Shown piece by piece: positions 1 through 7,815 of a DNA stretch of 64,000 nt (its first letter is position 1; every line of letters starts with the position of its first letter). The stretch comes from Planctomycetota bacterium (GTDB lineage Bacteria > Planctomycetota > UBA1135 > GCA-002686595). Both the position numbers and the translations under genes were made by a program. Where the stretch lies: the NCBI GenBank assembly GCA_016795205.1, contig JAEUHZ010000072.1, positions 25,603 to 89,602 on the forward strand, read 5' to 3'. The notes under the pieces are model-generated. The model did no database searches. It saw only the letters and a program-made list of their open reading frames with translations, and was not told the DNA's origin.

Positions 1-2
1 GC

Positions 3-635
3 GACGACCGCGGCGGTGCGTGGACGTGGCACGGGGGCGAGCCCGCGCGCCCCGCGCCGAGGATGTCGAGCGCGGACGCACGAGCCGTGCTGCTCCACTT
101 GCGCGAGCGGATCCGCGCCGGCGAGACCGTCGTGGCCTGGAACGGCGTCGGCTTCGACCTGAAGTGGCTCGGGGCCGCCGCGGACGACGTGCGACTTGCG
201 AGCGAGGTGGCGCTGGGCACTTGCGACCCGCTGCTCCAACTCTTCCACGCGCGCGGATTCCCCGTGTCGCTCGCCGCCGTGGCGGACGGGCTGGGCATCA
301 CGCAGAAGAAGTCGATGAGCGGCGCGGAAGCTCCGCGCGCTTGGGCGCGCGGAGAGCATGCGCGCGTGATCGAGTACGTGCACGGCGATTGCTCGCTGAC
401 CCTCGAGGTCGCGCGGCGCATCGTCGAGCGCAAGGCCGTTCGTTGGATCACGAAGCGCGGCACGCCCGCGAGCGAACCGATGGCGCGGCTGCTCACCGCG
501 CGCGAGCTGCTCGCACTCCCGCCGCCGGACCAGTCCTGGATGACCACGCCGATCCGGCGCGAGAGGTTCTTCGATTGGCTGCGTACCGAGTCAGACTCGA
601 CTCCGCCGTTCTCGATCCAGCCCCCGCGCGCGTAG
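3..635 (+). CDS. 3'-5' exonuclease domain protein, DEDDy/RNase H-like fold (5' end outside window)
   Basis: The frame is open to the left window edge, so this is the C-terminal part of a longer gene; the ATG at 63 is internal or a secondary start. Counting from that ATG, WNGVGFD near residue 25 looks like the Exo II motif of DEDD nucleases, and YVHGD near residue 105 fits the Exo III motif Y-x3-D. Both sit in the order expected for a DEDDy exonuclease of the YprB/RNase_H_2 type. The Exo I motif would lie upstream and cannot be seen. The role is probably nucleic-acid trimming or repair in the cytoplasm. The last ~15 codons lie inside a long inverted repeat, so the C-terminus may have been set by that element. 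The fold is fairly sure; the substrate is unknown. Confidence 0.7.
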   Translation, partial: DDRGGAWTWHGGEPARPAPRMSSADARAVLLHLRERIRAGETVVAWNGVGFDLKWLGAAADDVRLASEVALGTCDPLLQLFHARGFPVSLAAVADGLGITQKKSMSGAEAPRAWARGEHARVIEYVHGDCSLTLEVARRIVERKAVRWITKRGTPASEPMARLLTARELLALPPPDQSWMTTPIRRERFFDWLRTESDSTPPFSIQPPRA

Positions 636-688
636 AGCACGGGGGGTGGATCGAAAACGGCGGAGTCGAGTCTGACTCAGTACGCAGC
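578..688. terminator. Long inverted repeat between convergent genes, likely bidirectional terminator
   Basis: The left arm (578-625) and right arm (641-688) are each 48 bases and match as reverse complements at 45 positions, separated by a 15-base loop. The element covers the 3' ends of both convergent genes: the exonuclease stop at 633-635 and the transketolase-like stop at 677-679. RNA from either strand would form a very long hairpin. No strong T-tract follows, so termination or transcript-end protection is inferred from position and symmetry. Confidence 0.7.
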
Positions 689-3010
689 CAGCCGGATCAG
701 TCGCTTCTCACGCTCTCGTGCGAACCGCGTGATGCCCTCCCAGAGGGAGTCGGGATCGATCCGGGCCTCCCGCTTGAGCTCCTCGACCGTTCCTCCCGTG
801 CGCCAGCGGTTGTCGAAGTCGGGGCTCATGGCGTAGGCCTCGGCGACCTTGCTGCTGAGCCAGTCGTGCATGAGCCGACGCGCGCCGTTCGTGATCACGG
901 TCGAGTCGAGCCAGTCGCCGCGCGGCAGCACGGCGTCCTGGTACTCGCGCGGCTGCATCTGGAAGAGCTGCCAGGAGACGGCCGCGAGGACCTTCACGTT
1001 CGGGGCGCCGCTGGCAGCCAGGCGCGGCAAGAGCTGGAAGACCGACTCCGTCGTGCTCGTGCCCTGCACGAGCAGCGTGCCCTCCTTGGGCCGGTGCGGG
1101 TCGTAGTCGCGGATCACGTAGCAGCCCTTCGCTGCTTCCAGGTGCGAGGCGCAGCCCAGCGCGGCGCGGTCCGGAACCGTCACGTTCGGACGCGTCAGGT
1201 GCAATGCGACGATCGGCACGTCCGTCGCGAGCGCCGCGGCCAGCATCGGCGCGACCTCGTTGTGCTCCCACGGGTGCAGGTTGATCACGTGCCCGTCGGG
1301 GAAGAGCTGGGTCGTGCCCGGCGCGAAGATGCCGAAGTGCGTGCGGCTGTCCTCGGCCGTCTCCGGGCCGGAGTGGCCCGCGACCCAGATGATCTTGCCG
1401 ACCTTGAGCGGGCAGTCCTGCGCGAGCTGCGAGAAGAGCCGCATCATCCCGTACATCAGGTAGCTGAAGGACCCGTACGTGGAGTGCGCTCCCCAGTAGC
1501 CGAGGAACTCACTCTCGGGGCGCGCACTCATGTTCACGCTGGCGAGGCCGGCCATGAGGCCGGAGTTCGTGAACTCCGTGATCTGCTGGGGCAGCAGCGC
1601 GCCGCCCGGGTTCTTGTTGCGCTCGTACCAGCCGAAGCCCTTCGACGCGCCGAAATCCTGCGCGAAGCCGAAGATCGAGGTCGACTCCGCCAGGTCGGCC
1701 GAGCACGCCAGGACCAGCGGGCGACCCATCTGCTCCTTGGCCACCGCGTTGACCCACGCGCCGAACTTCCCGAAGCCCTCCTTGTTCGCGATCTTCGTGC
1801 CCGGCGCCACGAACAGCTCCTTGGGGAGCTTCTCGAGGGCGAGCCACGAGCGGTCCGTCGCCAGGTTGGCGCCCGTGCCGAGCTTGAGCCCGGCCGGCTT
1901 CACGGGCACGGACTCACCCAGCTCGACGAGCGTGTCGGACAGGTACTCGACCAGGGCCTGGTCGTCGCGCAGCACCTGCATCACGGTCCGGAACCACGAC
2001 TGCGACTGCTCGCGGCAGGCGTCCTCGCCCGGATCCCGCGTGTCGCCGTGCCCCTCGAAGGTCGCCCCGTGCTTCCTGGTGAAGTCCTCGCGGCACTTCC
2101 AGAAGAGCTCGCTGTTGCGCCCGTGCGCCTTGCCGTGGCTCGCATAGTCGAACTTGTGGTAGCCACGCCCCTTGCGCGTCTTGACCCAGACCATGCCGGG
2201 CCGCCCCTTGGGTGCTTCGTCGTGGACGATCGCGAGCAGTGCCCGCGTGATCTCGGCGTAGTCCTCCCCCTGCTCCGTGCCCGCGACGCGCCAGCCGTAC
2301 GGCTCGAACCATTCGCGTGGCGTCCCGTAGACCATGTCCGAGCACGGTCGCGGATCGATGCCGTGGTCGTTCCAGTCGAAGAGGTAGATCAGGTTGTCGA
2401 GCCCGAGGCCCCAGGCCGAGTGCTTGACCTCGTGGTGCGCGCCGGCCGTGTGCCCGCCTTCGCCCTCCATGGCGAACACCTTGACCTCGCCCGCGCCCGC
2501 GTGCTTGAGCGCCATGGCCTCGCCCAAGGCGGCCGGCGCGCCGTGACCCGAAGGTCCCGTGTTGAACTTGAAGAAGAGCGTGTTGCCCTCCATCTCGGCG
2601 TGGCCCGGCAGGCCCTTGTTGTGCCGCAAGAACAGCAGGTGCTCCCAGGTGAGCTGCCGCTCCTTGGCGTGCGGCACCAGGAAGCGCGCATCGCCCGTCC
2701 GCTCGTAGCGCGCGCGCAGCGCCTCGTTGTAGACCGCCAGCATCGCGTACACGACCGGCGCGCAATGTCCGGCGACGAGCACGAAGCGATCGCCGAAGGC
2801 CTTCTGTGGGGATCGGATGTCGAAGCGCAGGCCCGCGCCGAGCGTCGACGCCACGAGCAGCGGCACCTTGCTGCGCGACCCGCCCGGATGGCCGGATTGC
2901 CGCAGGTTCAGCATCAGGTCGATGCACTGGTCGATCAGGTCGCCGGTCTTCTCCCAGTGGTGGAAGTGGCGGGAGAGCTGCTCGAAGGAGGGCAGGGCGG
3001 CGGTCTGCAT
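677..3010 (-). CDS. Transketolase-like thiamine diphosphate enzyme
   Basis: The protein has 777 residues from the ATG at 3010. It has the transketolase order: an N-terminal ThDP-binding half (GHPGGSRSK near residue 40, GPSGHGAPAALGEA near 160, MEGEGGHTAG followed by the NDHG segment near 190-220), a pyrimidine-binding middle domain (ITEFTNSGLMAGLAS) and a C-terminal domain ending with the WEHNE region. It would move two-carbon ketol units between sugar phosphates in the cytoplasm. It is longer than classical transketolases (about 660-680), as is common in a divergent bacterial subgroup. In this window it would take up glyceraldehyde-3-phosphate or pentose phosphate made by the DeoB, DeoC and RpiB-like enzymes further along. 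It is monocistronic, with a TATACT box upstream. A phosphoketolase is less likely from the motifs. Confidence 0.8.
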   Translation of the reverse strand: MQTAALPSFEQLSRHFHHWEKTGDLIDQCIDLMLNLRQSGHPGGSRSKVPLLVASTLGAGLRFDIRSPQKAFGDRFVLVAGHCAPVVYAMLAVYNEALRARYERTGDARFLVPHAKERQLTWEHLLFLRHNKGLPGHAEMEGNTLFFKFNTGPSGHGAPAALGEAMALKHAGAGEVKVFAMEGEGGHTAGAHHEVKHSAWGLGLDNLIYLFDWNDHGIDPRPCSDMVYGTPREWFEPYGWRVAGTEQGEDYAEITRALLAIVHDEAPKGRPGMVWVKTRKGRGYHKFDYASHGKAHGRNSELFWKCREDFTRKHGATFEGHGDTRDPGEDACREQSQSWFRTVMQVLRDDQALVEYLSDTLVELGESVPVKPAGLKLGTGANLATDRSWLALEKLPKELFVAPGTKIANKEGFGKFGAWVNAVAKEQMGRPLVLACSADLAESTSIFGFAQDFGASKGFGWYERNKNPGGALLPQQITEFTNSGLMAGLASVNMSARPESEFLGYWGAHSTYGSFSYLMYGMMRLFSQLAQDCPLKVGKIIWVAGHSGPETAEDSRTHFGIFAPGTTQLFPDGHVINLHPWEHNEVAPMLAAALATDVPIVALHLTRPNVTVPDRAALGCASHLEAAKGCYVIRDYDPHRPKEGTLLVQGTSTTESVFQLLPRLAASGAPNVKVLAAVSWQLFQMQPREYQDAVLPRGDWLDSTVITNGARRLMHDWLSSKVAEAYAMSPDFDNRWRTGGTVEELKREARIDPDSLWEGITRFAREREKRLIRLAAY

Positions 3011-3046
3011 TGCGGCTCGGCGGGGGGGAGGGGCGGACGGCACGCG

Positions 3047-3052
3047 AGTATA
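3047..3052 (-). promoter_or_regulatory. Putative -10 box for the transketolase-like gene
   Basis: On the minus strand this reads TATACT, five of six bases of the TATAAT consensus, 36 nt before the ATG at 3010. It is one of very few AT-rich hexamers in the divergent spacer. No convincing -35 is visible. Confidence 0.45.
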
Positions 3053-3133
3053 CGCACGAGCCGCGGCGCCGGTCTCTGGAGCTGCCTCCGGTCGCGGCCC
3101 CGCTCCGACCCTCCGGTTCGGCGGTACCGCGAG

Positions 3134-3164
3134 TTGCAGAGCGCGGCCGTCGAGCACGTAGGAT
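3134..3164 (+). promoter_or_regulatory. Putative sigma-70 promoter of the 3230 lipoprotein
   Basis: TTGCAG at 3134-3139 and TAGGAT at 3159-3164 are separated by 19 bases and lie 65 nt upstream of the lipoprotein start. A good Shine-Dalgarno (GCAGGAGA, 3216-3223) follows. Confidence 0.45.
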
Positions 3165-3229
3165 TGTCGCGGGCCGCGCCGCGCACGGCGGCGCGGGCCT
3201 CCACGCATCCTCACGGCAGGAGACCGCTC

Positions 3230-3670
3230 ATGCAGCAATCCCAGTGGCTCGTCGCGTCCGTTCTCACCCTCGCCCTCCCGCTGGTCGCGTGCTCGAAGGA
3301 GGAGACGCAGGCCGCCGGCCAATCGGCCTCGAAGGCCGTCGACGCGGCGAAGGAGATGGGGGCCAAGGCGGCGGATGAGATCGCCCGGCAGTTCGGCGAG
3401 CTGAAGTCGAAGGCCGAGGGGCAGACCGCCGGCGTCGACGCCGCGATCGCCGACCTCAAGCGCAAGGCCGAGGCCAAGGGCGCCGAGGCCAAGACCTCGA
3501 TCGACGCGCTGGTCGCCGACCTCGCGAAGAAGAAGGACGAGATCGTGAAGATGGTCTCGTCGCTCGACGTCAAGGCGCTCGATGCCAAGGCGCTCGAGGA
3601 CGCCAAGAAGAAGCTCGAGCCGCTGCTCGCGGAGCTCCAGAAGCTCATCGACAAGGCCAAGTCGATGTGA
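3230..3670 (+). CDS. Small coiled-coil lipoprotein
   Basis: The protein has 146 residues. The start is fixed by GCAGGAGA six bases before the ATG. A signal peptide (residues 1-20) ends in LPLVAC, so Cys21 would be lipidated. The rest is almost all charged Ala/Lys/Glu helix with heptad-like spacing (DAKALEDAKKKLEPLLAELQ), that is, a long amphipathic helix or coiled coil with no enzymatic motif. Its composition resembles LEA/apolipoprotein-like periplasmic helices. A structural or stress-protective role at the membrane is plausible but not shown. It is convergent with the zincin gene downstream. Confidence 0.75.
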   Translation: MQQSQWLVASVLTLALPLVACSKEETQAAGQSASKAVDAAKEMGAKAADEIARQFGELKSKAEGQTAGVDAAIADLKRKAEAKGAEAKTSIDALVADLAKKKDEIVKMVSSLDVKALDAKALEDAKKKLEPLLAELQKLIDKAKSM

Positions 3671-3701
3671 CGGTCGGCTGGCCGCGCGGGGGGGCGAGCC
3701 C

Positions 3702-4865
3702 CTACTCGGCCCAGAAGCGCTCGAGGGCGTCGAGGGCCGAGTTGGGATCTCCACGACCCCGCCAGCGGAAGGACTCGAGGAGCGCGGCGACCGCGGCAGC
3801 CTCGGCCGGGTCGTCGAGCTCCGCGCGCCGCAGCACTGGCCACACCGTGCGCCACATGCGGCCCGCGAGACGTCCGGGCGGCTCGCGCTCGCCGGCCGCC
3901 GCCAGCGCGTTGATCGACAACGCCACGGCGACCTCTGGATCCTCCTCGCGCGCCACGCGCTCGACGAGCCGTCGCAGGACGGCCTCCGAGCGCAGCTTCC
4001 ACAGGCCCTTCGCGGTGGCCATGCGCACGCCACGGTCCGGATCGTCGAGGCGTGCGAGCCACTCGGCCTCGGTCTGCGGCGCCAGGGTCCGCAGCAGGCG
4101 GTCGCGCGCCTCCACCACGCCCATCGAGCGCGCGCGCGCGCTCCAGGCGCGCCAGTCGACCTGCCCGGTCTCGCGGTAGAGGTCGAAGACGATGGCCCAC
4201 CCGACGAAGTGCACGAGCACGTTCTCACGCAGGTCGGTGCCGTGCTCGGCGCGCACGGCGAGCAGGCGCGCGAGCTCGCGCTCGTCGGGCGTGCGCGCGC
4301 GCAGCTCGCGCAGCGGCCAGCACGCCAGCCCGTCCACGACCCAGCGATCCCCGTCCAGGAACCCGTCGCCCAGGACACAGGCGAGTCCCTCCTCGAACCA
4401 CAGGGGCAGCTTGGGATCGATCTCGGCGATCCGCGCGTGCACGAGCTCGTGCACCGCGGTGCCCGGATCGGCGCTGCTGGCGTAGACGCCGGCCGCGGGC
4501 CCGAACGGGCCGGCGCCGCGCGTGTGGTAGGCGCGCACGCGCGCCCGGCCGATGCCCGGAACCTCCTGCACGGCGCCGACTCCTCGCGCTGCGCCGCCCT
4601 CCTCGAAGGCATGCACGCGCACGGGCGCGCGGAAGGGTCCGAACACCGACTCGACCGCGACGAAGGCCGGATCGTACGCGCGTTGGAAGGCCGCGACATC
4701 GACGCGGTTGGGATGCTCGGAGTGCAGCGACCAGCCCGGGAAGGTCTCCACGCGCTGCCAGGACGTGCACCCCGCGAGCGTCGCCAGCGCGGCCGCGAGC
4801 ACGGTCACGCACGCCGCGCGCCTCGCGCCGCGGAGCTCTACGGTCCGGTCGAGCAAAGCCCTCAC
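3702..4865 (-). CDS. Lipoprotein with HExxH zincin core and C-terminal HEAT-like repeats
   Basis: The protein has 387 residues from a GTG start at 4865. The signal peptide ends in LATLAGC (Cys33). HELVH at 139-143 is a zinc-binding HExxH, and WFEEG at 156-160 supplies the downstream Glu of a gluzincin. This layout matches peptidase-like domains of the DUF1570 type common in planctomycetes. Residues from about 265 on form short repeated helices (ARLDDPDRGVRMATAKGLW and similar) like HEAT repeats, perhaps for substrate or partner binding. It would act outside the cytoplasm, anchored to a membrane. It is transcribed alone; a TAGGCT box ends only 6 nt before the GTG, so the mRNA may be leaderless. 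Confidence 0.75.
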   Translation of the reverse strand: MRALLDRTVELRGARRAACVTVLAAALATLAGCTSWQRVETFPGWSLHSEHPNRVDVAAFQRAYDPAFVAVESVFGPFRAPVRVHAFEEGGAARGVGAVQEVPGIGRARVRAYHTRGAGPFGPAAGVYASSADPGTAVHELVHARIAEIDPKLPLWFEEGLACVLGDGFLDGDRWVVDGLACWPLRELRARTPDERELARLLAVRAEHGTDLRENVLVHFVGWAIVFDLYRETGQVDWRAWSARARSMGVVEARDRLLRTLAPQTEAEWLARLDDPDRGVRMATAKGLWKLRSEAVLRRLVERVAREEDPEVAVALSINALAAAGEREPPGRLAGRMWRTVWPVLRRAELDDPAEAAAVAALLESFRWRGRGDPNSALDALERFWAE

Positions 4866-4871
4866 GCCCCG

Positions 4872-4877
4872 AGCCTA
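4872..4877 (-). promoter_or_regulatory. -10-like box 6 nt before the zincin start (leaderless candidate)
   Basis: The minus strand reads TAGGCT, then 6 bases, then GTG at 4865. A transcript would start at or next to the start codon. No Shine-Dalgarno is present. Confidence 0.4.
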
Positions 4878-4911
4878 ACCGCGACCGGCGCGCGCGCACG
4901 TTCGAGGCCTG

Positions 4912-5961
4912 TCACCACTCCAGGAGCAGGATCTCCGAACAGAACCCGGGTCCCATGGCCAGCATGACCCCGGGAACGCCGGGCGCGGGTCGTCGCGAGG
5001 CGATCGTGCGCTCCAGGATCAACAGCGCGGACGCGCTGGACAGGTTGCCCGTGTCGCGCAACGCCTGCCAGGAGAGCGCCAGGTCCTCGTCCGTGAGGCC
5101 CAGCCCGTCGCGCGCCGCCGCCAGCACCTTGGGGCCACCCGGATGGCAGACCCAGGAGCGGATGTCACCCGTGCGCAGGCCGCGGCTCGCGAGGAACGCC
5201 TCGACGTCCGGGCCCAGGCGCTCGCGCGCGATCGTGGGCACGGCCGGGGAGAGCACGAGGTGGAAGCCGTGCTCCGAGATGCGCCAGCCCATCACGTCCT
5301 CCGTGTCCGGGTAGAACACGGAGCGCGTGTCGACGATGCGGGGCCCGTCGGCAGGACGGTCCTCACCGACGACGACGGCGCAGGTCGCACCGTCGCCGAA
5401 CAGGCCGGTCGAGATCACGTGCGCGAGGGAGACGTCATCCCGCTGCCAGTTCAGGGAGCACAGCTCGACCGTCAGCACGAGCGCGACGCCAGCGCGCCTG
5501 CCCCGCACGAAGTCGGCCGCGCGCGACACGGCGGCCGCGCCGGCGACGCAGCCCAGGCCGAACATCGGCACGCGCCGGAGATCGGGCCGGAAGCGCAGGC
5601 GATTCGCCAGGCGCGCGTCGAGCGAGGGCGCGGCCAGGCCGGTCACCGTCGAGAAGAAGATCGCGTCGACGTCCCGTGGCGCGAGTCCGGCGCGATCGAG
5701 CGCGCGCTGGATGGCTTTCTCGCCCAGCTCGAGCGCCACACGGATCCAGACGTCGTTGAGCTCGCCGAAGGTCCGCGGGGTCTCGTAGTCCGCGAGCGGC
5801 AGCGCGAAGTGGCGTCCCTCGACGCCGCAATTCGTGAACAGCGTCGGGAGCCGGCGCACGATCTCGGGCTTGTCCGCCCAGATCCGGGCGAGGAGCTCCC
5901 GGACGGAACGCTGGTCGTGGTAGTGGTCGGGGAAGGCGCTGGCGACGGCGGCGATCTTCAT
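4912..5961 (-). CDS. Type III polyketide synthase (chalcone/stilbene synthase family)
   Basis: The protein has 349 residues, usual for the family. The thiolase-fold catalytic triad is visible in order: Cys138 in GLGCVAGAAA, His273 in VCHPGGPK and Asn306 in DTGNLSSAS. It would condense a fatty-acyl starter with malonyl-CoA units to an alkylresorcinol, alkylpyrone or similar phenolic lipid. It is the last gene of a five-gene operon and overlaps the ICMT-like methyltransferase by ATGA, so translation is probably coupled. The neighbours (two methyltransferases, an FAD oxidoreductase, two possible lipid-binding proteins, an exporter) suggest a tailored, exported or membrane-resident phenolic/quinone lipid. 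The starter and number of extensions cannot be read from sequence alone. Confidence 0.93.
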   Translation of the reverse strand: MKIAAVASAFPDHYHDQRSVRELLARIWADKPEIVRRLPTLFTNCGVEGRHFALPLADYETPRTFGELNDVWIRVALELGEKAIQRALDRAGLAPRDVDAIFFSTVTGLAAPSLDARLANRLRFRPDLRRVPMFGLGCVAGAAAVSRAADFVRGRRAGVALVLTVELCSLNWQRDDVSLAHVISTGLFGDGATCAVVVGEDRPADGPRIVDTRSVFYPDTEDVMGWRISEHGFHLVLSPAVPTIARERLGPDVEAFLASRGLRTGDIRSWVCHPGGPKVLAAARDGLGLTDEDLALSWQALRDTGNLSSASALLILERTIASRRPAPGVPGVMLAMGPGFCSEILLLEW

Positions 5962-6695
5962 GGGCGGAATCCAGGCAGGATGTAGGGCACGCTGCGCCGA
6001 TAGTTCGAGTACAGGTTGCCGTAATGGGAGAGGTAGCGCCGCTCCTTGTGCAGCGGGCCGACGATGCAGTAGGCCGTCCAGGCGACGGCCAGGGCCAGGC
6101 GATCCAGGGTCAGGACCGGTCCCGTCCACAGTGTGGCAGCAAAGGCGAGGTAGACGGGCTGGCGGCAGATCCGGAAGAGCCCCGCGGTCGGGAAGGTCCC
6201 GAAATCGGGCCGGTCGCCACGCAGCACGGCCGTCCAGCCGATCGATCCTGTCTGGATGGGCAAGCCGGCGTCGTACAGGGCCTTCACCAGGAACAGCCAA
6301 CTCGCCGCGAAGAGCCCCTCGAAGACCCAGCGCGTGCCGCCGGTCGCCTCGAACAGCACGATGCCGCTCGGTGACCAGCACAGGAACGTGACGAGGAGCT
6401 GCGCGCTCGCCAGCGCGGCGAAGGTCGTCGGCGCGAGCGCGGATCCCAACGCCCGCGGCGCGAGGCGGGCGAGCACGCCACGACCGCGACGCGCGAGCAG
6501 GAACGAGTGGATCAGCGGGAATTGCAGCGCCAGCAGCGTGTTCGCCGCCAGCGCGGCGCCACCCTCGAGGCGCCCGAGCCCGAGGCCCAGTCCGCCGTGG
6601 AGCGCCATGACCATGACGCCGATCGCGACGACGAACAGCGCGTGGTTCGCGATCCCGTAGGCGAGCGCGATGGCGATGCGGGGCCCGCGGCTCAT
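5958..6695 (-). CDS. ICMT/phospholipid methyltransferase-like membrane protein
   Basis: The protein has 245 residues and about six hydrophobic segments. The C-terminal part carries GLFRICRQPVYLAFAATLW and KERRYLSHYGNLYSNYRRSVP, the RxPxY and E-R-x-L-x-x-x-Y-Y signature of isoprenylcysteine carboxyl methyltransferase/NnrU-type enzymes that use S-adenosylmethionine at the membrane. In bacteria this family often sits next to type III PKS genes and O-methylates the alkylresorcinol or alkylpyrone product. It overlaps the next gene by ATGA, and its own start overlaps the stop of the UbiG-like methyltransferase, so the three are probably translated together. Confidence 0.85.
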   Translation of the reverse strand: MSRGPRIAIALAYGIANHALFVVAIGVMVMALHGGLGLGLGRLEGGAALAANTLLALQFPLIHSFLLARRGRGVLARLAPRALGSALAPTTFAALASAQLLVTFLCWSPSGIVLFEATGGTRWVFEGLFAASWLFLVKALYDAGLPIQTGSIGWTAVLRGDRPDFGTFPTAGLFRICRQPVYLAFAATLWTGPVLTLDRLALAVAWTAYCIVGPLHKERRYLSHYGNLYSNYRRSVPYILPGFRP

Positions 6696-7393
6696 CGCTC
6701 CTCCTTCGCGAACAGCGCGCTGTAGCCGACCGAGAGGTCGTGGCTCCGGCGCAGGACGATCGCCCAGCGCAGCGCCGTGCGCGCCACGTCGACCGCTTCG
6801 CCCTGGATGCGGCTGAGCCGCAGCCCGAGCGCGGAGGCCTCGTCGCGCAGCAGCTCGGGCGGCACGAACATCCGATGGTCGTGCGTTCCGCGCGGAATGA
6901 GCCGCAAGGCCTCGGCCAGGTCCACCGCCATGAGCTTCGCGCGCGCCGTGCGGTTGATCGTGCTCACGAACAGGAATCCACCGGGCCGCAGCACGCGCGC
7001 GGCCTCCGCGAGGGCGGCCTCCACGGGCTGTACGTGCTCGAGGACGTCGGCGAGCAGCACGACGTCGGCGCAGCCGTCCGCGAGCGGCGAGCGCAGCAGG
7101 TCGCCGCGCACGAAGCGCGCGCCCAGGCGCTCGGTCGCGGCCCGCAGGCTGCCCAGGGACTGGTCGACGCCGATGACCCGGCCGCCGGCGCGCAGCAGCG
7201 GCTCGGCGAGCAGTCCACCGCCACAGCCGAGATCCGCGACGGTCCGCCCAGAGAGGTCGTCGCCGATCCACTCGCGCAAGAGCTCCACGCGAAACGCGTT
7301 CACCGAGTGCAGTGAACGGAAGGCCGCGGAGCGTGGGTCCCACCACGACGCGGACTCGCGCTCGTAGATCGACAGGTCGTTGACGCGGACCAC
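6692..7393 (-). CDS. UbiG-like class I SAM-dependent methyltransferase
   Basis: The protein has 233 residues. The SAM-binding motif VADLGCGGGLLAEPL (motif I, near residue 55) is followed by VIGVDQS and LADVLEHV, as in 3-demethylubiquinone O-methyltransferase. The N-terminal WWDPRSAAFRSLHSVNAFR matches the UbiG start pattern. The GTG start at 7393 shares one base with the TAG stop of the upstream gene, and its stop overlaps the next start. In this operon it probably O- or C-methylates the aromatic head group of the type III PKS product rather than ubiquinone, since no other quinone genes are present. The family is sure; the substrate is inferred. Confidence 0.85.
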   Translation of the reverse strand: MVRVNDLSIYERESASWWDPRSAAFRSLHSVNAFRVELLREWIGDDLSGRTVADLGCGGGLLAEPLLRAGGRVIGVDQSLGSLRAATERLGARFVRGDLLRSPLADGCADVVLLADVLEHVQPVEAALAEAARVLRPGGFLFVSTINRTARAKLMAVDLAEALRLIPRGTHDHRMFVPPELLRDEASALGLRLSRIQGEAVDVARTALRWAIVLRRSHDLSVGYSALFAKEER

Positions 7394-7815
7394 TACTGCA
7401 CCCGGCAGCGCCGCAGGATCACGACGCCTCCATCGCCCTCGAGCCTCAGATGATCCTCGGCTGCGGCGACCGGCGCCGTCTGGCCGTCCCCCAGGTCGAG
7501 CTGGCCGTCGGAGAGCGTCCAGGATCCGCTCAGGGTCTGGAAGACCGGATGCGTCTCGCCGAGGACCAGGGCGGCCCCCGAGTACGTGCCGTCGGCGGCG
7601 AAGGCGTACCAGACGCGCCAGAGGGCCGCGGCCGCCTCGCCCTCGATCGAGGCCGATTCGAACAGGCCGGCGACGTCGTCCGGCGTGGCCGGGCGCCACT
7701 CGAGCGGGGCGGAGTCCAGCGCGACGGCGCGGCCGGAACTCTGGACGACGCTCGGCGCGATGCAGGCCGGGGCGCCGAGCGCGGCCAGCGCGAGCAGCAG
7801 GGTGCCGCGGCTCAT
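7393..7815 (-). CDS. Small exported protein of the type III PKS operon, unknown function
   Basis: The protein has 140 residues. A hydrophobic N-terminus is followed by LGAPAC, a possible lipobox with Cys18. The body is rich in short beta segments and turns (DGTYSGAALVLGE, SGSWTLSDGQLDLGDGQ), a pattern like small lipocalin or DUF lipoprotein barrels. No catalytic motif is seen. It is locked between the YceI gene and the UbiG-like gene by stop/start overlaps. A lipid-binding or delivery role in the same pathway is a guess based on location and predicted beta content. Confidence 0.6.
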   Translation of the reverse strand: MSRGTLLLALAALGAPACIAPSVVQSSGRAVALDSAPLEWRPATPDDVAGLFESASIEGEAAAALWRVWYAFAADGTYSGAALVLGETHPVFQTLSGSWTLSDGQLDLGDGQTAPVAAAEDHLRLEGDGGVVILRRCRVQ

